NCBI RefSeq assembly: GCF_001437075.1
Contig: NZ_JQBX01000002.1
Location: 1-64,000, forward strand
Direction of reading: 5' to 3'
DNA length: 64,000 bases
Source: Pediococcus stilesii
GTDB lineage: Bacteria > Bacillota > Bacilli > Lactobacillales > Lactobacillaceae
Numbering within the stretch: the stretch's first letter is position 1; every line of letters begins with the position of its first letter. Position numbers and translations under genes: made by a program. The notes beneath the pieces are model-generated. The model worked only from the letters and a program-made list of their open reading frames with translations, was not told the DNA's origin and made no database searches. This document shows positions 16,435 to 24,733 of the stretch, piece by piece.

Positions 16435-17185
16435 AAATCCCCCTGCGCTGCGATATTTTTATAATCAGTAAAGTTACAGCCAATAGGATTATGGTCCAAA
16501 TCCCAATCCCCACAAAATCGACCAATTTAAGTTTAGCATGATTTGTAATACTACTAATAACGTCATTCAAAAAATAAGTTGGTAATTTTTCACCAATTAC
16601 CTGAAGCCATTTAGGCAATAGACCTATTGGCCACCACAGACCGCTCACAATCGCCGCTGGAAAGGTGATCAAATTACACACCACGCCCAACGTTTCCTGA
16701 CGTTTAATAAATGACAAGGCCATTCCCAAAAGCAACAATGGCAACTGTCCAATTAGAACCATTAACCCCAGTGCACCCCACTGTGTTAGCCCTAATGAGA
16801 CTCCGTTAACCAATACAGCTACCCCACCTAAAATCACTACCGAGATCATGCTCATGGTCACGCTCCATAATCCCATCGAAATGTAGTAATCGAACAGACC
16901 ACGATCACTCATTTTCAAAAACATTAAAAAGCCTTGTTCTCGGTCACGCATTAGAAACGTCGCAATGTTCATTAAAGAGGTGATTAATATACTATAAACA
17001 ATCATACTCCCCATATAATTTAAACTAAATATTTTCATTTCCGCAGAATTATTAGTGACAACCATCACTTTCGTAAATAAAATGTAGAACATCACCGGCA
17101 TTAGTAGTGAAAAAAATATAAAAGAAGTATTTCTTAGAACCAGTCTTCGACCATCAAATCGAAGCTGTGTGGTTAACTTTTTCAT
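16415..17185 (-). CDS. ABC-2 type transporter permease
   Basis: 256 residues with six hydrophobic segments and the ABC-2 layout (a long first loop, then a helix pair with PAAIVSGLWWPIGLLP around 180-200). It partners the ATPase encoded just upstream, with which it overlaps by 32 bases, and is followed with overlap by the kinase gene. This order matches B. subtilis yvfRSTU. Export of a membrane-active compound or lipid is likely, the substrate unknown. Confidence 0.88.
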   Translation of the reverse strand: MKKLTTQLRFDGRRLVLRNTSFIFFSLLMPVMFYILFTKVMVVTNNSAEMKIFSLNYMGSMIVYSILITSLMNIATFLMRDREQGFLMFLKMSDRGLFDYYISMGLWSVTMSMISVVILGGVAVLVNGVSLGLTQWGALGLMVLIGQLPLLLLGMALSFIKRQETLGVVCNLITFPAAIVSGLWWPIGLLPKWLQVIGEKLPTYFLNDVISSITNHAKLKLVDFVGIGIWTIILLAVTLLIIKISQRRGIFAGVQA

Positions 17186-18059
17186 CGGTTAGTTCCTCCT
17201 CACTCATGCTAATAAAAATTTTCTCTAATGATTCCCGTGTAATACTGATTTGATGTAATTCGTTTAGCAATGGTAATAACGCTTGGAGTGTTCGGTCACC
17301 ATCGCGACTTTTGATATAAATTATTCCGTTTTTCTTTCGAATATTTTTCAAACTATCAATATTAGTGAAGTTGTCCATTCCCAATTCAGTCTTAAAGCTA
17401 ATAGTCGTCATTAAATATTTTGATTGTAATTCATTAAACGAACCATCAAACGCAATTTTTCCGTCTTTTAAAATTAATATTTGATCGGCAATTTTTTCTA
17501 ATTCATTTAGATAGTGGCTCGTAATCAGGATCGTTTTTCCCTCTTTTTTTAAATCATCAATTTTTTGCCACAGCCTTTGCCTAGAATTAACATCCATTCC
17601 CACCGTTGGTTCGTCAAGAAAGACCAGCCTCGTATTTGGAATTAAGGCCATCGCAAAAGACACCCGTCTTAACTGACCTCCCGATAAACTTGTTAACCGT
17701 TGATGAATAAGATCCATCATGTCTAATTCTTTTAAAACTCTTTCGATATCTAAACTACTAGTACTTTGCGCAGCGGTTTCTTCCAAAATATCTTGGACCG
17801 TTACACCCGGCAACTTTAAGTCTCCCTGCATCATACTGCTGACGTCATAGTTTAATCGAGGAGTCGAATTCAAAATTTTTGCTCGCCCATGATCGGGAAG
17901 AAAACCCAACAAAACTTTTAATAGAGTCGTTTTTCCCGCACCATTTTCACCAATTAATCCAACAACTTTGCCCACTCCTACCTTAAAGCTGACATCTTTA
18001 AGAACACCGCGTTTTCGATAGTTAAACTTTAAATGATTCACTTCAATTACATCTCTCAT
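17154..18059 (-). CDS. ABC transporter ATP-binding protein
   Basis: 301 residues from the ATG at 18059, 8 bases after GGAGG; an upstream in-frame extension to 18128 lacks such a site. Walker A is GENGAGKTTLL (about 37), the signature LSGGQLRRVSFA, and Walker B LVFLDEPTVGMD. A C-terminal extension after residue 215 is typical of drug-exporter ATPases. It is the first gene of the four-gene operon and energises the adjacent permease. Confidence 0.92.
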   Translation of the reverse strand: MRDVIEVNHLKFNYRKRGVLKDVSFKVGVGKVVGLIGENGAGKTTLLKVLLGFLPDHGRAKILNSTPRLNYDVSSMMQGDLKLPGVTVQDILEETAAQSTSSLDIERVLKELDMMDLIHQRLTSLSGGQLRRVSFAMALIPNTRLVFLDEPTVGMDVNSRQRLWQKIDDLKKEGKTILITSHYLNELEKIADQILILKDGKIAFDGSFNELQSKYLMTTISFKTELGMDNFTNIDSLKNIRKKNGIIYIKSRDGDRTLQALLPLLNELHQISITRESLEKIFISMSEEELTDEKVNHTASI

Positions 18060-18259
18060 ATTAGTTTTTCCTCCATAAACCAATCTTATTAGATTTTTTG
18101 AAGTTCTCGTAGTACCGCCTGTCATCAATCAACAATGACAATTGTCATATCTTTAGTTTCCATTAAATTCCCCCGCCTTAAGCCATTTTTAGTAGACATT
18201 AACGTTTATTCTCGGAATAATGGAAGAAAATCGAGGCTATAATTTATGGAGGGCCCCCA

Positions 18260-18877
18260 ATGGAACACTACATCATTAATTTCGTAAACGACTTTGGTTA
18301 TTTAGGAATTGTCCTGTTAATTGCACTGGAAAATGTTTTACCCCCCATCCCATCAGAAGTGATTTTAACTTTCGCGGGATTTATGACTTTGTCATCAAAT
18401 TTAACGATTTGGGGAAGCGTGATTGCTGCCACAATCGGCGCCGTACTGGGCGCGATCATTCTATATGTAATTGGAAGCTATTTAACGACCGAGCGGCTTT
18501 CTAAAATTGTCGATAGCCGGCTGGGCAAAATTCTTCGTTTAAAACATAGCGATATTACCAAAACGCACGACTTTTTTGTTAAACATGGTGCAAAAACGAT
18601 CTTTTTCGGTCGCTTTGTCCCCGTGATTCGAAGCTTAATTTCGCTTCCTGCGGGGATGACCAAGATGTCTTGGAAATCTTTTGCATTATTGACCACCCTT
18701 GGAACTTTGATCTGGAACTTAGTCCTAATTCTTCTCGGCCGCGCGGCGGGTGAGGCGTGGACCGAGGTCTCCGCAACTATCGATTCGTATTCGAGTTTCG
18801 TTTTAATCGGGATAATTGGACTAATCATACTTGGTGGAACTTTGTACTATTTCAAACGAATTAAGGTTAAATCCTAA
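18260..18877 (+). CDS. DedA-family membrane protein
   Basis: 205 residues with four or five membrane segments and the DedA/VTT signatures: an early re-entrant loop ENVLPPIPSEVIL (about 24-36) and FFGRFVPVIRSLISLPAG (about 115-135). DedA proteins are undecaprenyl-phosphate or phospholipid translocases in the plasma membrane. A GGAGGG site precedes the ATG, and a TATAAT box 16 bases further upstream lies unusually close to the start. Confidence 0.92.
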   Translation: MEHYIINFVNDFGYLGIVLLIALENVLPPIPSEVILTFAGFMTLSSNLTIWGSVIAATIGAVLGAIILYVIGSYLTTERLSKIVDSRLGKILRLKHSDITKTHDFFVKHGAKTIFFGRFVPVIRSLISLPAGMTKMSWKSFALLTTLGTLIWNLVLILLGRAAGEAWTEVSATIDSYSSFVLIGIIGLIILGGTLYYFKRIKVKS

Positions 18878-18935
18878 TTTAGCAATCGCTTTCATGATAG
18901 AATGTACCTAACAAATACCGTTAGGAGGTTTTATT

Positions 18936-19151
18936 ATGCATAAACATCGTCAAATTACGAAACGTCAAAAACAGCGGCTTGCTCCTATTATTGCCTTTGA
19001 AATTGTTGGAACTTTTATTGCTTTAAAAGATATTATTAAAGCCAAAAAGTTTAAACACGGCTTCAAAGGACTATGGTTGGCGCTGGTTTTCATCCAACCC
19101 ATCGGTCCATGGCTTTACTTTGCTTTAGGTCAAGCCAAGGATCACGAATAA
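18936..19151 (+). CDS. Small membrane protein with PLDc_N-like domain
   Basis: 71 residues: a basic N terminus (HKHRQITKRQKQR), one helix (about 17-32), a basic turn and a second helix ending GPWLYFALG. The spacing and the terminal P-x-G-xx-YF pattern match the PLDc_N domain, a two-helix segment found at the start of cardiolipin synthases and alone as small proteins. The start has AGGAGG upstream. It lies 58 bases after dedA and 21 before the next membrane gene, likely one transcript. Confidence 0.75.
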   Translation: MHKHRQITKRQKQRLAPIIAFEIVGTFIALKDIIKAKKFKHGFKGLWLALVFIQPIGPWLYFALGQAKDHE

Positions 19152-19172
19152 AAAATAGCATCGGGAAAGAAG

Positions 19173-19925
19173 ATGAATCTTTTGACCATTTCAGACGCCA
19201 AAAGACGCTTCTTTTGGCTCGTGATTTCAATCATTTTAAATTCGGCAGCTAATGCCCTAACAATTGCCACCAGAATGGGTAGCGCTGTGTGGACAGCTTC
19301 TGCGGTTAACCTATCCCATTGGATTACCCACTCGGCGAGTCCGACTAAGGCGAATGCTGTATTAGGTACCGTACTCGTTTTATACGGCATTGGTGTTGCA
19401 TTTTTAACCATGTTACTAACTAAAAGGCTCGATTGGGGTCGTTTTATTAAAAACATTCTATTTGTGGTTCCGTTCAGTTATTTGGTTCAATGGATTACGC
19501 CATTTTGGACCGTCACTCTAAGACTGGGCCAGCTGGAACCCAATTTTAGTCATCCTTGGCAGCTCGCATTGGCGATTTTGCTTGATATTGTCGGATTATT
19601 CGGAATTGCCGTTGCGATTTCACTTTACCAACGTGCGAATTTAATTATGCATCCCAACGACGATTTATCTTATATTATCAGGTTCAAGTACCTTCACGGA
19701 TTGGCCTCCGCTTCACAATGGATCAGCTACCTTCCACCATTACTTTTGACCATTTTAAGTTTTATCGCTAACAAGTATCAAATTTGGTCATTTGGCTTTG
19801 GTACCGTATGGGCATTCCTGACTCAGGGTTACGTCCAAGGATGGGCCGATACGCATATTATTCCGCGGTTCAAACATCATTTTTCATATCAGACGAACAG
19901 CGCAACTAAATCTAACAATCCTTAA
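19173..19925 (+). CDS. YczE/YitT-like multi-pass membrane protein
   Basis: 250 residues with about five hydrophobic segments. The first part (LNSAANALTIATRMGSAVWTA) resembles YczE/YyaS-type proteins, where a helix is followed by a G-x-x-x-W loop. No catalytic residues are evident. It likely shares a transcript with the two genes upstream and ends at a strong terminator. The family assignment is tentative; function unknown. Confidence 0.6.
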   Translation: MNLLTISDAKRRFFWLVISIILNSAANALTIATRMGSAVWTASAVNLSHWITHSASPTKANAVLGTVLVLYGIGVAFLTMLLTKRLDWGRFIKNILFVVPFSYLVQWITPFWTVTLRLGQLEPNFSHPWQLALAILLDIVGLFGIAVAISLYQRANLIMHPNDDLSYIIRFKYLHGLASASQWISYLPPLLLTILSFIANKYQIWSFGFGTVWAFLTQGYVQGWADTHIIPRFKHHFSYQTNSATKSNNP

Positions 19926-19932
19926 CAATAAT

Positions 19933-19981
19933 AAAAAGGCAATCCATCAAGCTCAGCATAACTTGATGGATTGCCCTTTTT
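19933..19981. terminator. Bidirectional terminator
   Basis: AAAAAGGCAATCCATCAAG pairs with CTTGATGGATTGCCCTTTTT. It serves the plus-strand membrane gene and the minus-strand pair of small membrane proteins, whose last stop overlaps its T run. Confidence 0.92.
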
Positions 19982-20165
19982 AAACTTCATCATCTTTTAT
20001 ATCGATAACACATAGAAATATCACTAAGGCTGCTAATATATATTTAGCTCCCTGAAAAGGATTGTTCTCCAAAAAACCGTACGTTCCAATCAGAAAGAGG
20101 ATCAGTCCCATTGCCACAAAAACATAGTAATACCGCTCTTTAAGATACAAATAATATTTTTTCAT
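19980..20165 (-). CDS. Small two-helix membrane protein
   Basis: 61 residues from the second of two close ATGs, the one 7 bases after the GAGG site. It has two hydrophobic helices (about 13-30 and 40-55) and the acidic tail IDIKDDEV. No family is recognised. It is the second gene of a minus-strand pair, 14 bases after another short membrane protein. Translation starts and spacing support both being real. Confidence 0.6.
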   Translation of the reverse strand: MKKYYLYLKERYYYVFVAMGLILFLIGTYGFLENNPFQGAKYILAALVIFLCVIDIKDDEV

Positions 20166-20179
20166 AACCATGCCTCATC

Positions 20180-20350
20180 CTACTTTTTCTTAACCGCTTT
20201 AATCCATTCACTGACTAAAATACCGCCTACGAATCCAATCAGTAAAACGAGCATCGATGAAATATCAAAACGCCTATTCAAATATTCCTCTACCACAAAT
20301 CCGACCAGCAGACCAATGAGAACCGGTGCGTACGTCTTAAATATTTTCAT
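20180..20350 (-). CDS. Small glycine-rich two-helix membrane protein
   Basis: 56 residues, found by direct translation: MKIFKTYAPVLIGLLVG begins the protein, a charged turn VEEYLNRRFD follows, then a second helix with IGFVGGILVSEW and a lysine tail. It is preceded by GGTG close to the ATG and followed within 14 bases by the next small gene. Two glycine-bearing helices around a charged loop suggest a small integral membrane protein; function unknown. Confidence 0.6.
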   Translation of the reverse strand: MKIFKTYAPVLIGLLVGFVVEEYLNRRFDISSMLVLLIGFVGGILVSEWIKAVKKK

Positions 20351-20543
20351 GGTTACACCTCGATTTTTATCTTTTTCACATTGTTAGAGTAAATTTATAC
20401 GGCATTACCAAAGCAACTGCTTGTTTCAAAAATGATATATATTCTTTAACACGTATCTTATACTCTCTTAGAAATATAATCAACAATATAGAACTTATAT
20501 CCGGTATATTAATATCCAAAATACGGTTTAATTCCCTTTTTAC

Positions 20544-20593
20544 CAAAAAATACCTCATAGTCATTAGACTTTTCATCTAACAACTACGAGGTA
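20544..20593 (-). terminator. Long-stem terminator of the oatA-like gene
   Basis: On the minus strand an 18-base arm TACCTCGTAGTTGTTAGA pairs, with two mismatches, with TCTAATGACTATGAGGTA, followed by TTTTTT. It lies 51 bases past the stop of the acyltransferase. Confidence 0.9.
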
Positions 20594-20643
20594 CTTTATA
20601 TCATTAATGGAATTTTTAGATTACTACCTTAATTCCAAATTTT

Positions 20644-22587
20644 CTATTTTTGTTTATCCAACGTTTTTACAATTTGCTTAACTGCGATCGATGCATATTG
20701 AATCGAACCATCCGGATTAGGATGAACATGATCAGTATAGAACCATCCCGGTTGATTCTTAGATGGTGTGTACCAGTCAATTACAGTAAAGTTTTTATAT
20801 TTCTTGGCAGCTTCGGCCAAAGTTTTATTAACTGAAGATTCCCATGTTTGAGTTGGAACATGCACGTTTACCCAGAAAATATGACGCTTCGAGCCGACCG
20901 CTTTTTCGATTCCTTTGACGTGATCCATCGTAACAGGGCCGTTAGCACCAAGATTAATTAATACGTTATCACTTAAGTTACCTTGTGACTTCAGTGATGT
21001 AATGACACCTTGGGCTTCACCAACCTGACGACCAACTTTCGCCGACATATAAGCCGTTTGGAAAACTTCTTGCAAGTCGGTTGCTGTATCTTCAAGAACT
21101 GAATCACCGACTCCTGTAATTGGCACGGTTGATGCAAACTTAAACTCTTGCGGTGTTAAATTGTATTTTTTAGCAATTGCTTCTTCTTTTTTGTTCAATT
21201 TAACATTTTTAGAGCTAGAAGATTCGCTAGCAGCTTTTTTAGCAGCCTTTTGCTTCTTCAACGCTTCGGCATTCTTTTTATCAGTTGCTTTACTATTTTT
21301 AGCTAATTTAGTCTGCAGACCATCCGTTTTTTGAGCAACCTTTTCTGGTGCCGTTGCAGCACCATAAATCGCAACAGCGGTAACCAAAATAACCGGAATT
21401 GCTAGGTAGCGGCGCCATCCTAGCCCAGACTTAGGATTAAAAATAGCCCCAATTGCACGGAATGTATTGCGATAATCAAATTTCGCTAAAGGAACTTCGA
21501 TAAATCTAAACGAGAGTTCACTAATTAGTAAAATAATAATCAGCGGTGCAATGGTATTAATAACAGGATGTGCAGCAATATTAGTTACCTTTTGCTCATA
21601 AAAGATCATCACTGGAAGTTGATACATATAAATTCCGTATGATCGGCTCCCCAACCATTTAAAAACTGGATTAGTGAGCGCACGATCCCAAATAAACGAA
21701 GGATGGGCGATGATTGCTACCATTAAAACCGAAATCAGTGAGAAAATAAATATTCCACCATAGTATGGTGTGGCTGTGGTTCCCGGCATATTAAAGAACG
21801 AGATTCCCATCGCTACTAAAATCAGTAGACCCAGCGTATTTGCAATTATATTAGTTTTTAATTTTAGATTTCTAGTTAGTCTTGTTGATGGCCATACAAA
21901 CGCTAAGGCAGCGCCAATTAAGAATGGTGCAACACGGGTATCCGTACCATAATAAACCCGGTTAACGTTGTCAGGACTGTAAAGAATCGCCATCAACATA
22001 GTCGAAATAATACTCAATGAGAACAACACCCCAGCAACTTGGGTGCGGTGGTCATTGTACACTTTTAGCAAAACAATTAGGATGATTGGCCAAATAAAGT
22101 AATATTGTGCCAAAACTGACAAATACCACAAATGTGTAAATGGCGATTCACCATTATAACGGTCAAAATATGACTGACCGTTACCAACTAACCACCAGTT
22201 GTAAACAAAAGTTAAGTTAGTCCAAATAATATTTCTAATATGTGACAGTAGATTTTGCGCAAAGACGGTCATGTATGCCGTACTTGTAATTAAAACTACT
22301 ATTAGAGTTGGATAAAGTCGTCGCAATCGTCTTAAATAAAACGAACCTAATTTTATTTTTCCATTACGATCCCACTCTTGGATAAAGATATCGGTAATCA
22401 GATACCCTGACACCGCAAAGAAGATTGGAACCCCTAAATATCCACCAGGAACGGTATATGGCATTAAATGATAAAAAATAACGCCTAATAGCGCCATAAC
22501 CCTCAAGCCATCAAAACCTGTGATATACCTGCGTTTTCCGACGTTTTTTCTTTCGCCGGAATTATTATGAAAATCAGATCGTTTCAT
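20644..22587 (-). CDS. OatA-like acyltransferase with C-terminal SGNH domain
   Basis: 647 residues. The N-terminal acyltransferase-3 domain (about 18-390) has ten or eleven membrane segments, with LRVMALLGVIFYHL and the RRLRRLYPT loop. A Lys/Ala/Ser-rich linker (about 415-460) leads to an extracytoplasmic SGNH domain with GDSV (nucleophile serine), NLGANGP and DHVHPN (Asp-His). This is the layout of OatA, which O-acetylates MurNAc and gives lysozyme resistance; other cell-wall polymers are possible acceptors. It is monocistronic, with its own terminator. Confidence 0.88.
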   Translation of the reverse strand: MKRSDFHNNSGERKNVGKRRYITGFDGLRVMALLGVIFYHLMPYTVPGGYLGVPIFFAVSGYLITDIFIQEWDRNGKIKLGSFYLRRLRRLYPTLIVVLITSTAYMTVFAQNLLSHIRNIIWTNLTFVYNWWLVGNGQSYFDRYNGESPFTHLWYLSVLAQYYFIWPIILIVLLKVYNDHRTQVAGVLFSLSIISTMLMAILYSPDNVNRVYYGTDTRVAPFLIGAALAFVWPSTRLTRNLKLKTNIIANTLGLLILVAMGISFFNMPGTTATPYYGGIFIFSLISVLMVAIIAHPSFIWDRALTNPVFKWLGSRSYGIYMYQLPVMIFYEQKVTNIAAHPVINTIAPLIIILLISELSFRFIEVPLAKFDYRNTFRAIGAIFNPKSGLGWRRYLAIPVILVTAVAIYGAATAPEKVAQKTDGLQTKLAKNSKATDKKNAEALKKQKAAKKAASESSSSKNVKLNKKEEAIAKKYNLTPQEFKFASTVPITGVGDSVLEDTATDLQEVFQTAYMSAKVGRQVGEAQGVITSLKSQGNLSDNVLINLGANGPVTMDHVKGIEKAVGSKRHIFWVNVHVPTQTWESSVNKTLAEAAKKYKNFTVIDWYTPSKNQPGWFYTDHVHPNPDGSIQYASIAVKQIVKTLDKQK

Positions 22588-22936
22588 CGTACGTACCTCT
22601 AATAATAAACAAATTCATATCCCCCACAACTTATGTACTTAATACATACTAAATCACTGTAATTCTACGTGTATTCAATGGTTTATATCATACAATATTG
22701 GAACAAAATATCCAACTAATTTATGAAATAAAAGTTTAATATTTTGTTCATCTCAAGTTCACACTAAAATTACCTAACCATTATGACACAAATTAGTCTT
22801 AATTACTTGTTTTAACCAACTTAGTGACTGATATTTATTACGTTAAAAAATTTCACTTATAAGATAACTCAATCTATTTTGCGCATACTTTATTTGGTGG
22901 TAAGATTGCCTTATCTTTAGTCGAGGAGTGATTTTT
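22588..22936. other. AT-rich divergent intergenic region
   Basis: 349 bases between the acyltransferase and LOG genes, which are divergent. No ORF with a ribosome site and no clear hairpin is visible. It should hold both promoters, but no pair of good -35/-10 boxes stands out. Confidence 0.5.
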
Positions 22937-23500
22937 TTGAAAAAAATAGCTGTATACTGCGGAGCCGCAAAAGGAAATGATCCAATTTACGTTGAAAGCG
23001 CTAAACGTCTTGGAATCTGGCTTGTTGAAAACAATATTGGTCTCGTTTATGGTGGCGGAAAATTTGGATTAATGGGCGTAATTGCCAGCACCGTGATGAA
23101 TAATGGTGGACATGTGGATGGAATTATTCCCCAAGAACTAGCCGACCGTGGTGCTAGTGATCATTCCATTTCTAACCTGCAAGTCGTGGAAAATATGACC
23201 GTTCGTAAAAAAGTTATGATGGAGTTGGCTGATGGTTTTATCGCACTTCCAGGAGGCCCAGGGACGCTTGAAGAAATTTCCGAAGTCTATTCATGGTCAA
23301 TTATTGGCGATAATAATAAACCCTGCATCCTTTTCAACGTTAATCATTACTATGATAATCTGCAGAAAATGTATGATCAAATGGTCGAAGAGGGCTTTCT
23401 TGTTCATGAAGCACGGCAAAAACTGTTATTTACCGATTCACTTGAGTCAATCTCACAATTTATTGAATCTTATACGCCGCCTGAAATTCGCGAATATTAA
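22937..23500 (+). CDS. LOG-family nucleotide 5'-monophosphate phosphoribohydrolase
   Basis: 187 residues from a TTG start 8 bases after GAGGAG. The signature PGGPGTLEE (about 97-105) and the earlier GGGKFGLMG place it in the TIGR00730/LOG family. Members hydrolyse purine ribonucleotide monophosphates to the base and ribose 5-phosphate; older annotations call them lysine decarboxylase-like, which is wrong. Its last 4 bases overlap the convergent gene. Confidence 0.92.
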   Translation: MKKIAVYCGAAKGNDPIYVESAKRLGIWLVENNIGLVYGGGKFGLMGVIASTVMNNGGHVDGIIPQELADRGASDHSISNLQVVENMTVRKKVMMELADGFIALPGGPGTLEEISEVYSWSIIGDNNKPCILFNVNHYYDNLQKMYDQMVEEGFLVHEARQKLLFTDSLESISQFIESYTPPEIREY

Positions 23501-23796
23501 ACCAAAAGTAGTACAACAAAAATAATGGTGACGATTGTGCGAATTACAAATCTGGACCAATTAATGTTGTAGAAAATAAACTGTCCATTGATTAATGTCA
23601 CAGGCAGTGCCAATACAATTCCGATGATTCCAAGCCATGGTTGAATAAATGTCAATAACATTAAGACACCAACAATAATGTTAAGTACCATGATCCATGT
23701 CTCAACCTGAACTTCAATTCGTCGAGCACTATAAATAAGAATTCCACCGTATAACATAGTTAAAATAACTCCAATTACATGAATCATATCAGTCAC
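23497..23796 (-). CDS. Small four-helix membrane protein
   Basis: 99 residues, almost wholly hydrophobic, with four segments (about 5-22, 34-51, 53-70, 80-98). No catalytic motif or family is recognised. It runs toward the LOG gene and overlaps its end by 4 bases. It is divergent from the ABC exporter operon. Confidence 0.65.
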   Translation of the reverse strand: MTDMIHVIGVILTMLYGGILIYSARRIEVQVETWIMVLNIIVGVLMLLTFIQPWLGIIGIVLALPVTLINGQFIFYNINWSRFVIRTIVTIIFVVLLLV

Positions 23797-23894
23797 CCCT
23801 GTTCTTATATGAAAGAAAACGCTATTTTATACATACATTGTACCAATATTAATTTAAATTAGGGTAGAAAATTTAATCAATGATTAAGTTTGGG

Positions 23895-23923
23895 TTGACA
23901 TCTAACCTTTTTATTTATATAGT
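23895..23923 (+). promoter_or_regulatory. Sigma-A promoter of the BceAB-like operon
   Basis: TTGACA (23895-23900), a 17-base spacer, and TATAGT (23918-23923), about 40 bases before the ATPase start. This is close to consensus. Confidence 0.8.
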
Positions 23924-23963
23924 TAGTCACACAAGTAATTAAGTAATTTTGGAGGCGACATTT

Positions 23964-24722
23964 ATGAACAATCAAGCAATTGTTAGTGTTTCGGACTTGC
24001 ATAAAACTTATGGGGGTAAGAATGAAAAGCAATATGAAGCATTAAAGGGTATTAATTTTGACGTTCAACCAGGGGAATTTGTTGGTATTATGGGTGCATC
24101 AGGTTCTGGTAAAACCACTTTACTAAACATGCTAGCAACATTGGACCGACCAACTAGTGGAAGTGTCAAAATTAATGATCAAGACGTTACTAAACTAAAG
24201 GGAAATAAGATCGCTGATTTTCGGGCTAACGAAATTGGTTTTATTTTTCAAGATTTTAACCTGCTAGAAACATTAACGGCCGAAGAAAACATTGCTTTGC
24301 CATTATCGTTACAAGGTGTACGTCGTAGCGCAATTAATCAGGCCGTCAACGCGGTTGCAACTACTTTATCGATTGAGGATCTTTTGAAGAAGTATCCAAC
24401 CGAACTTTCTGGAGGACAAAAGCAACGGGTGGCGGCTGCTCGAGCAATTGTTCATAAACCCGCCCTTCTATTGGGTGACGAACCCACTGGAGCACTTGAT
24501 TCAAACAGTGCGCGTGAGTTATTGGAATTATTGACTGATATCAACCAAAAACAAGGCGTTTCCGTTCTTCTTGTTACGCATGATCCGTTTTCTGCAAGTT
24601 TTTGTGACCGAATTCTCTTCATTAAAGATGGGGTAATTGGTCAAGAACTGAAGCGCAATGGAGATTCACGGACTGAGTTTTATCAAAACATTCTTGAAAA
24701 ACTCGGAACTTTTGAACAGTAG
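23964..24722 (+). CDS. BceA/MacB-type ABC transporter ATPase
   Basis: 252 residues from the ATG 8 bases after GGAGG. Walker A is GASGSGKTTLL (about 48-58), the Q loop FQDFNLL, the signature LSGGQKQRVAAARA, and Walker B LLLGDEPTGALDS. This wording is that of the LolD/MacB/BceA group that powers FtsX-like permeases. With the next gene it should remove bacitracin-like or other cell-wall-targeting peptides. No BceRS-type two-component system lies nearby. Confidence 0.93.
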   Translation: MNNQAIVSVSDLHKTYGGKNEKQYEALKGINFDVQPGEFVGIMGASGSGKTTLLNMLATLDRPTSGSVKINDQDVTKLKGNKIADFRANEIGFIFQDFNLLETLTAEENIALPLSLQGVRRSAINQAVNAVATTLSIEDLLKKYPTELSGGQKQRVAAARAIVHKPALLLGDEPTGALDSNSARELLELLTDINQKQGVSVLLVTHDPFSASFCDRILFIKDGVIGQELKRNGDSRTEFYQNILEKLGTFEQ

Positions 24723-24733
24723 GGGGTCCAGAT

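Noticed and set aside
20376-20576. 66-residue minus-strand frame before the oatA-like gene's end
   Set aside because: Its start lies inside the long-stem terminator of the acyltransferase gene, no ribosome site precedes it and its composition is implausible.
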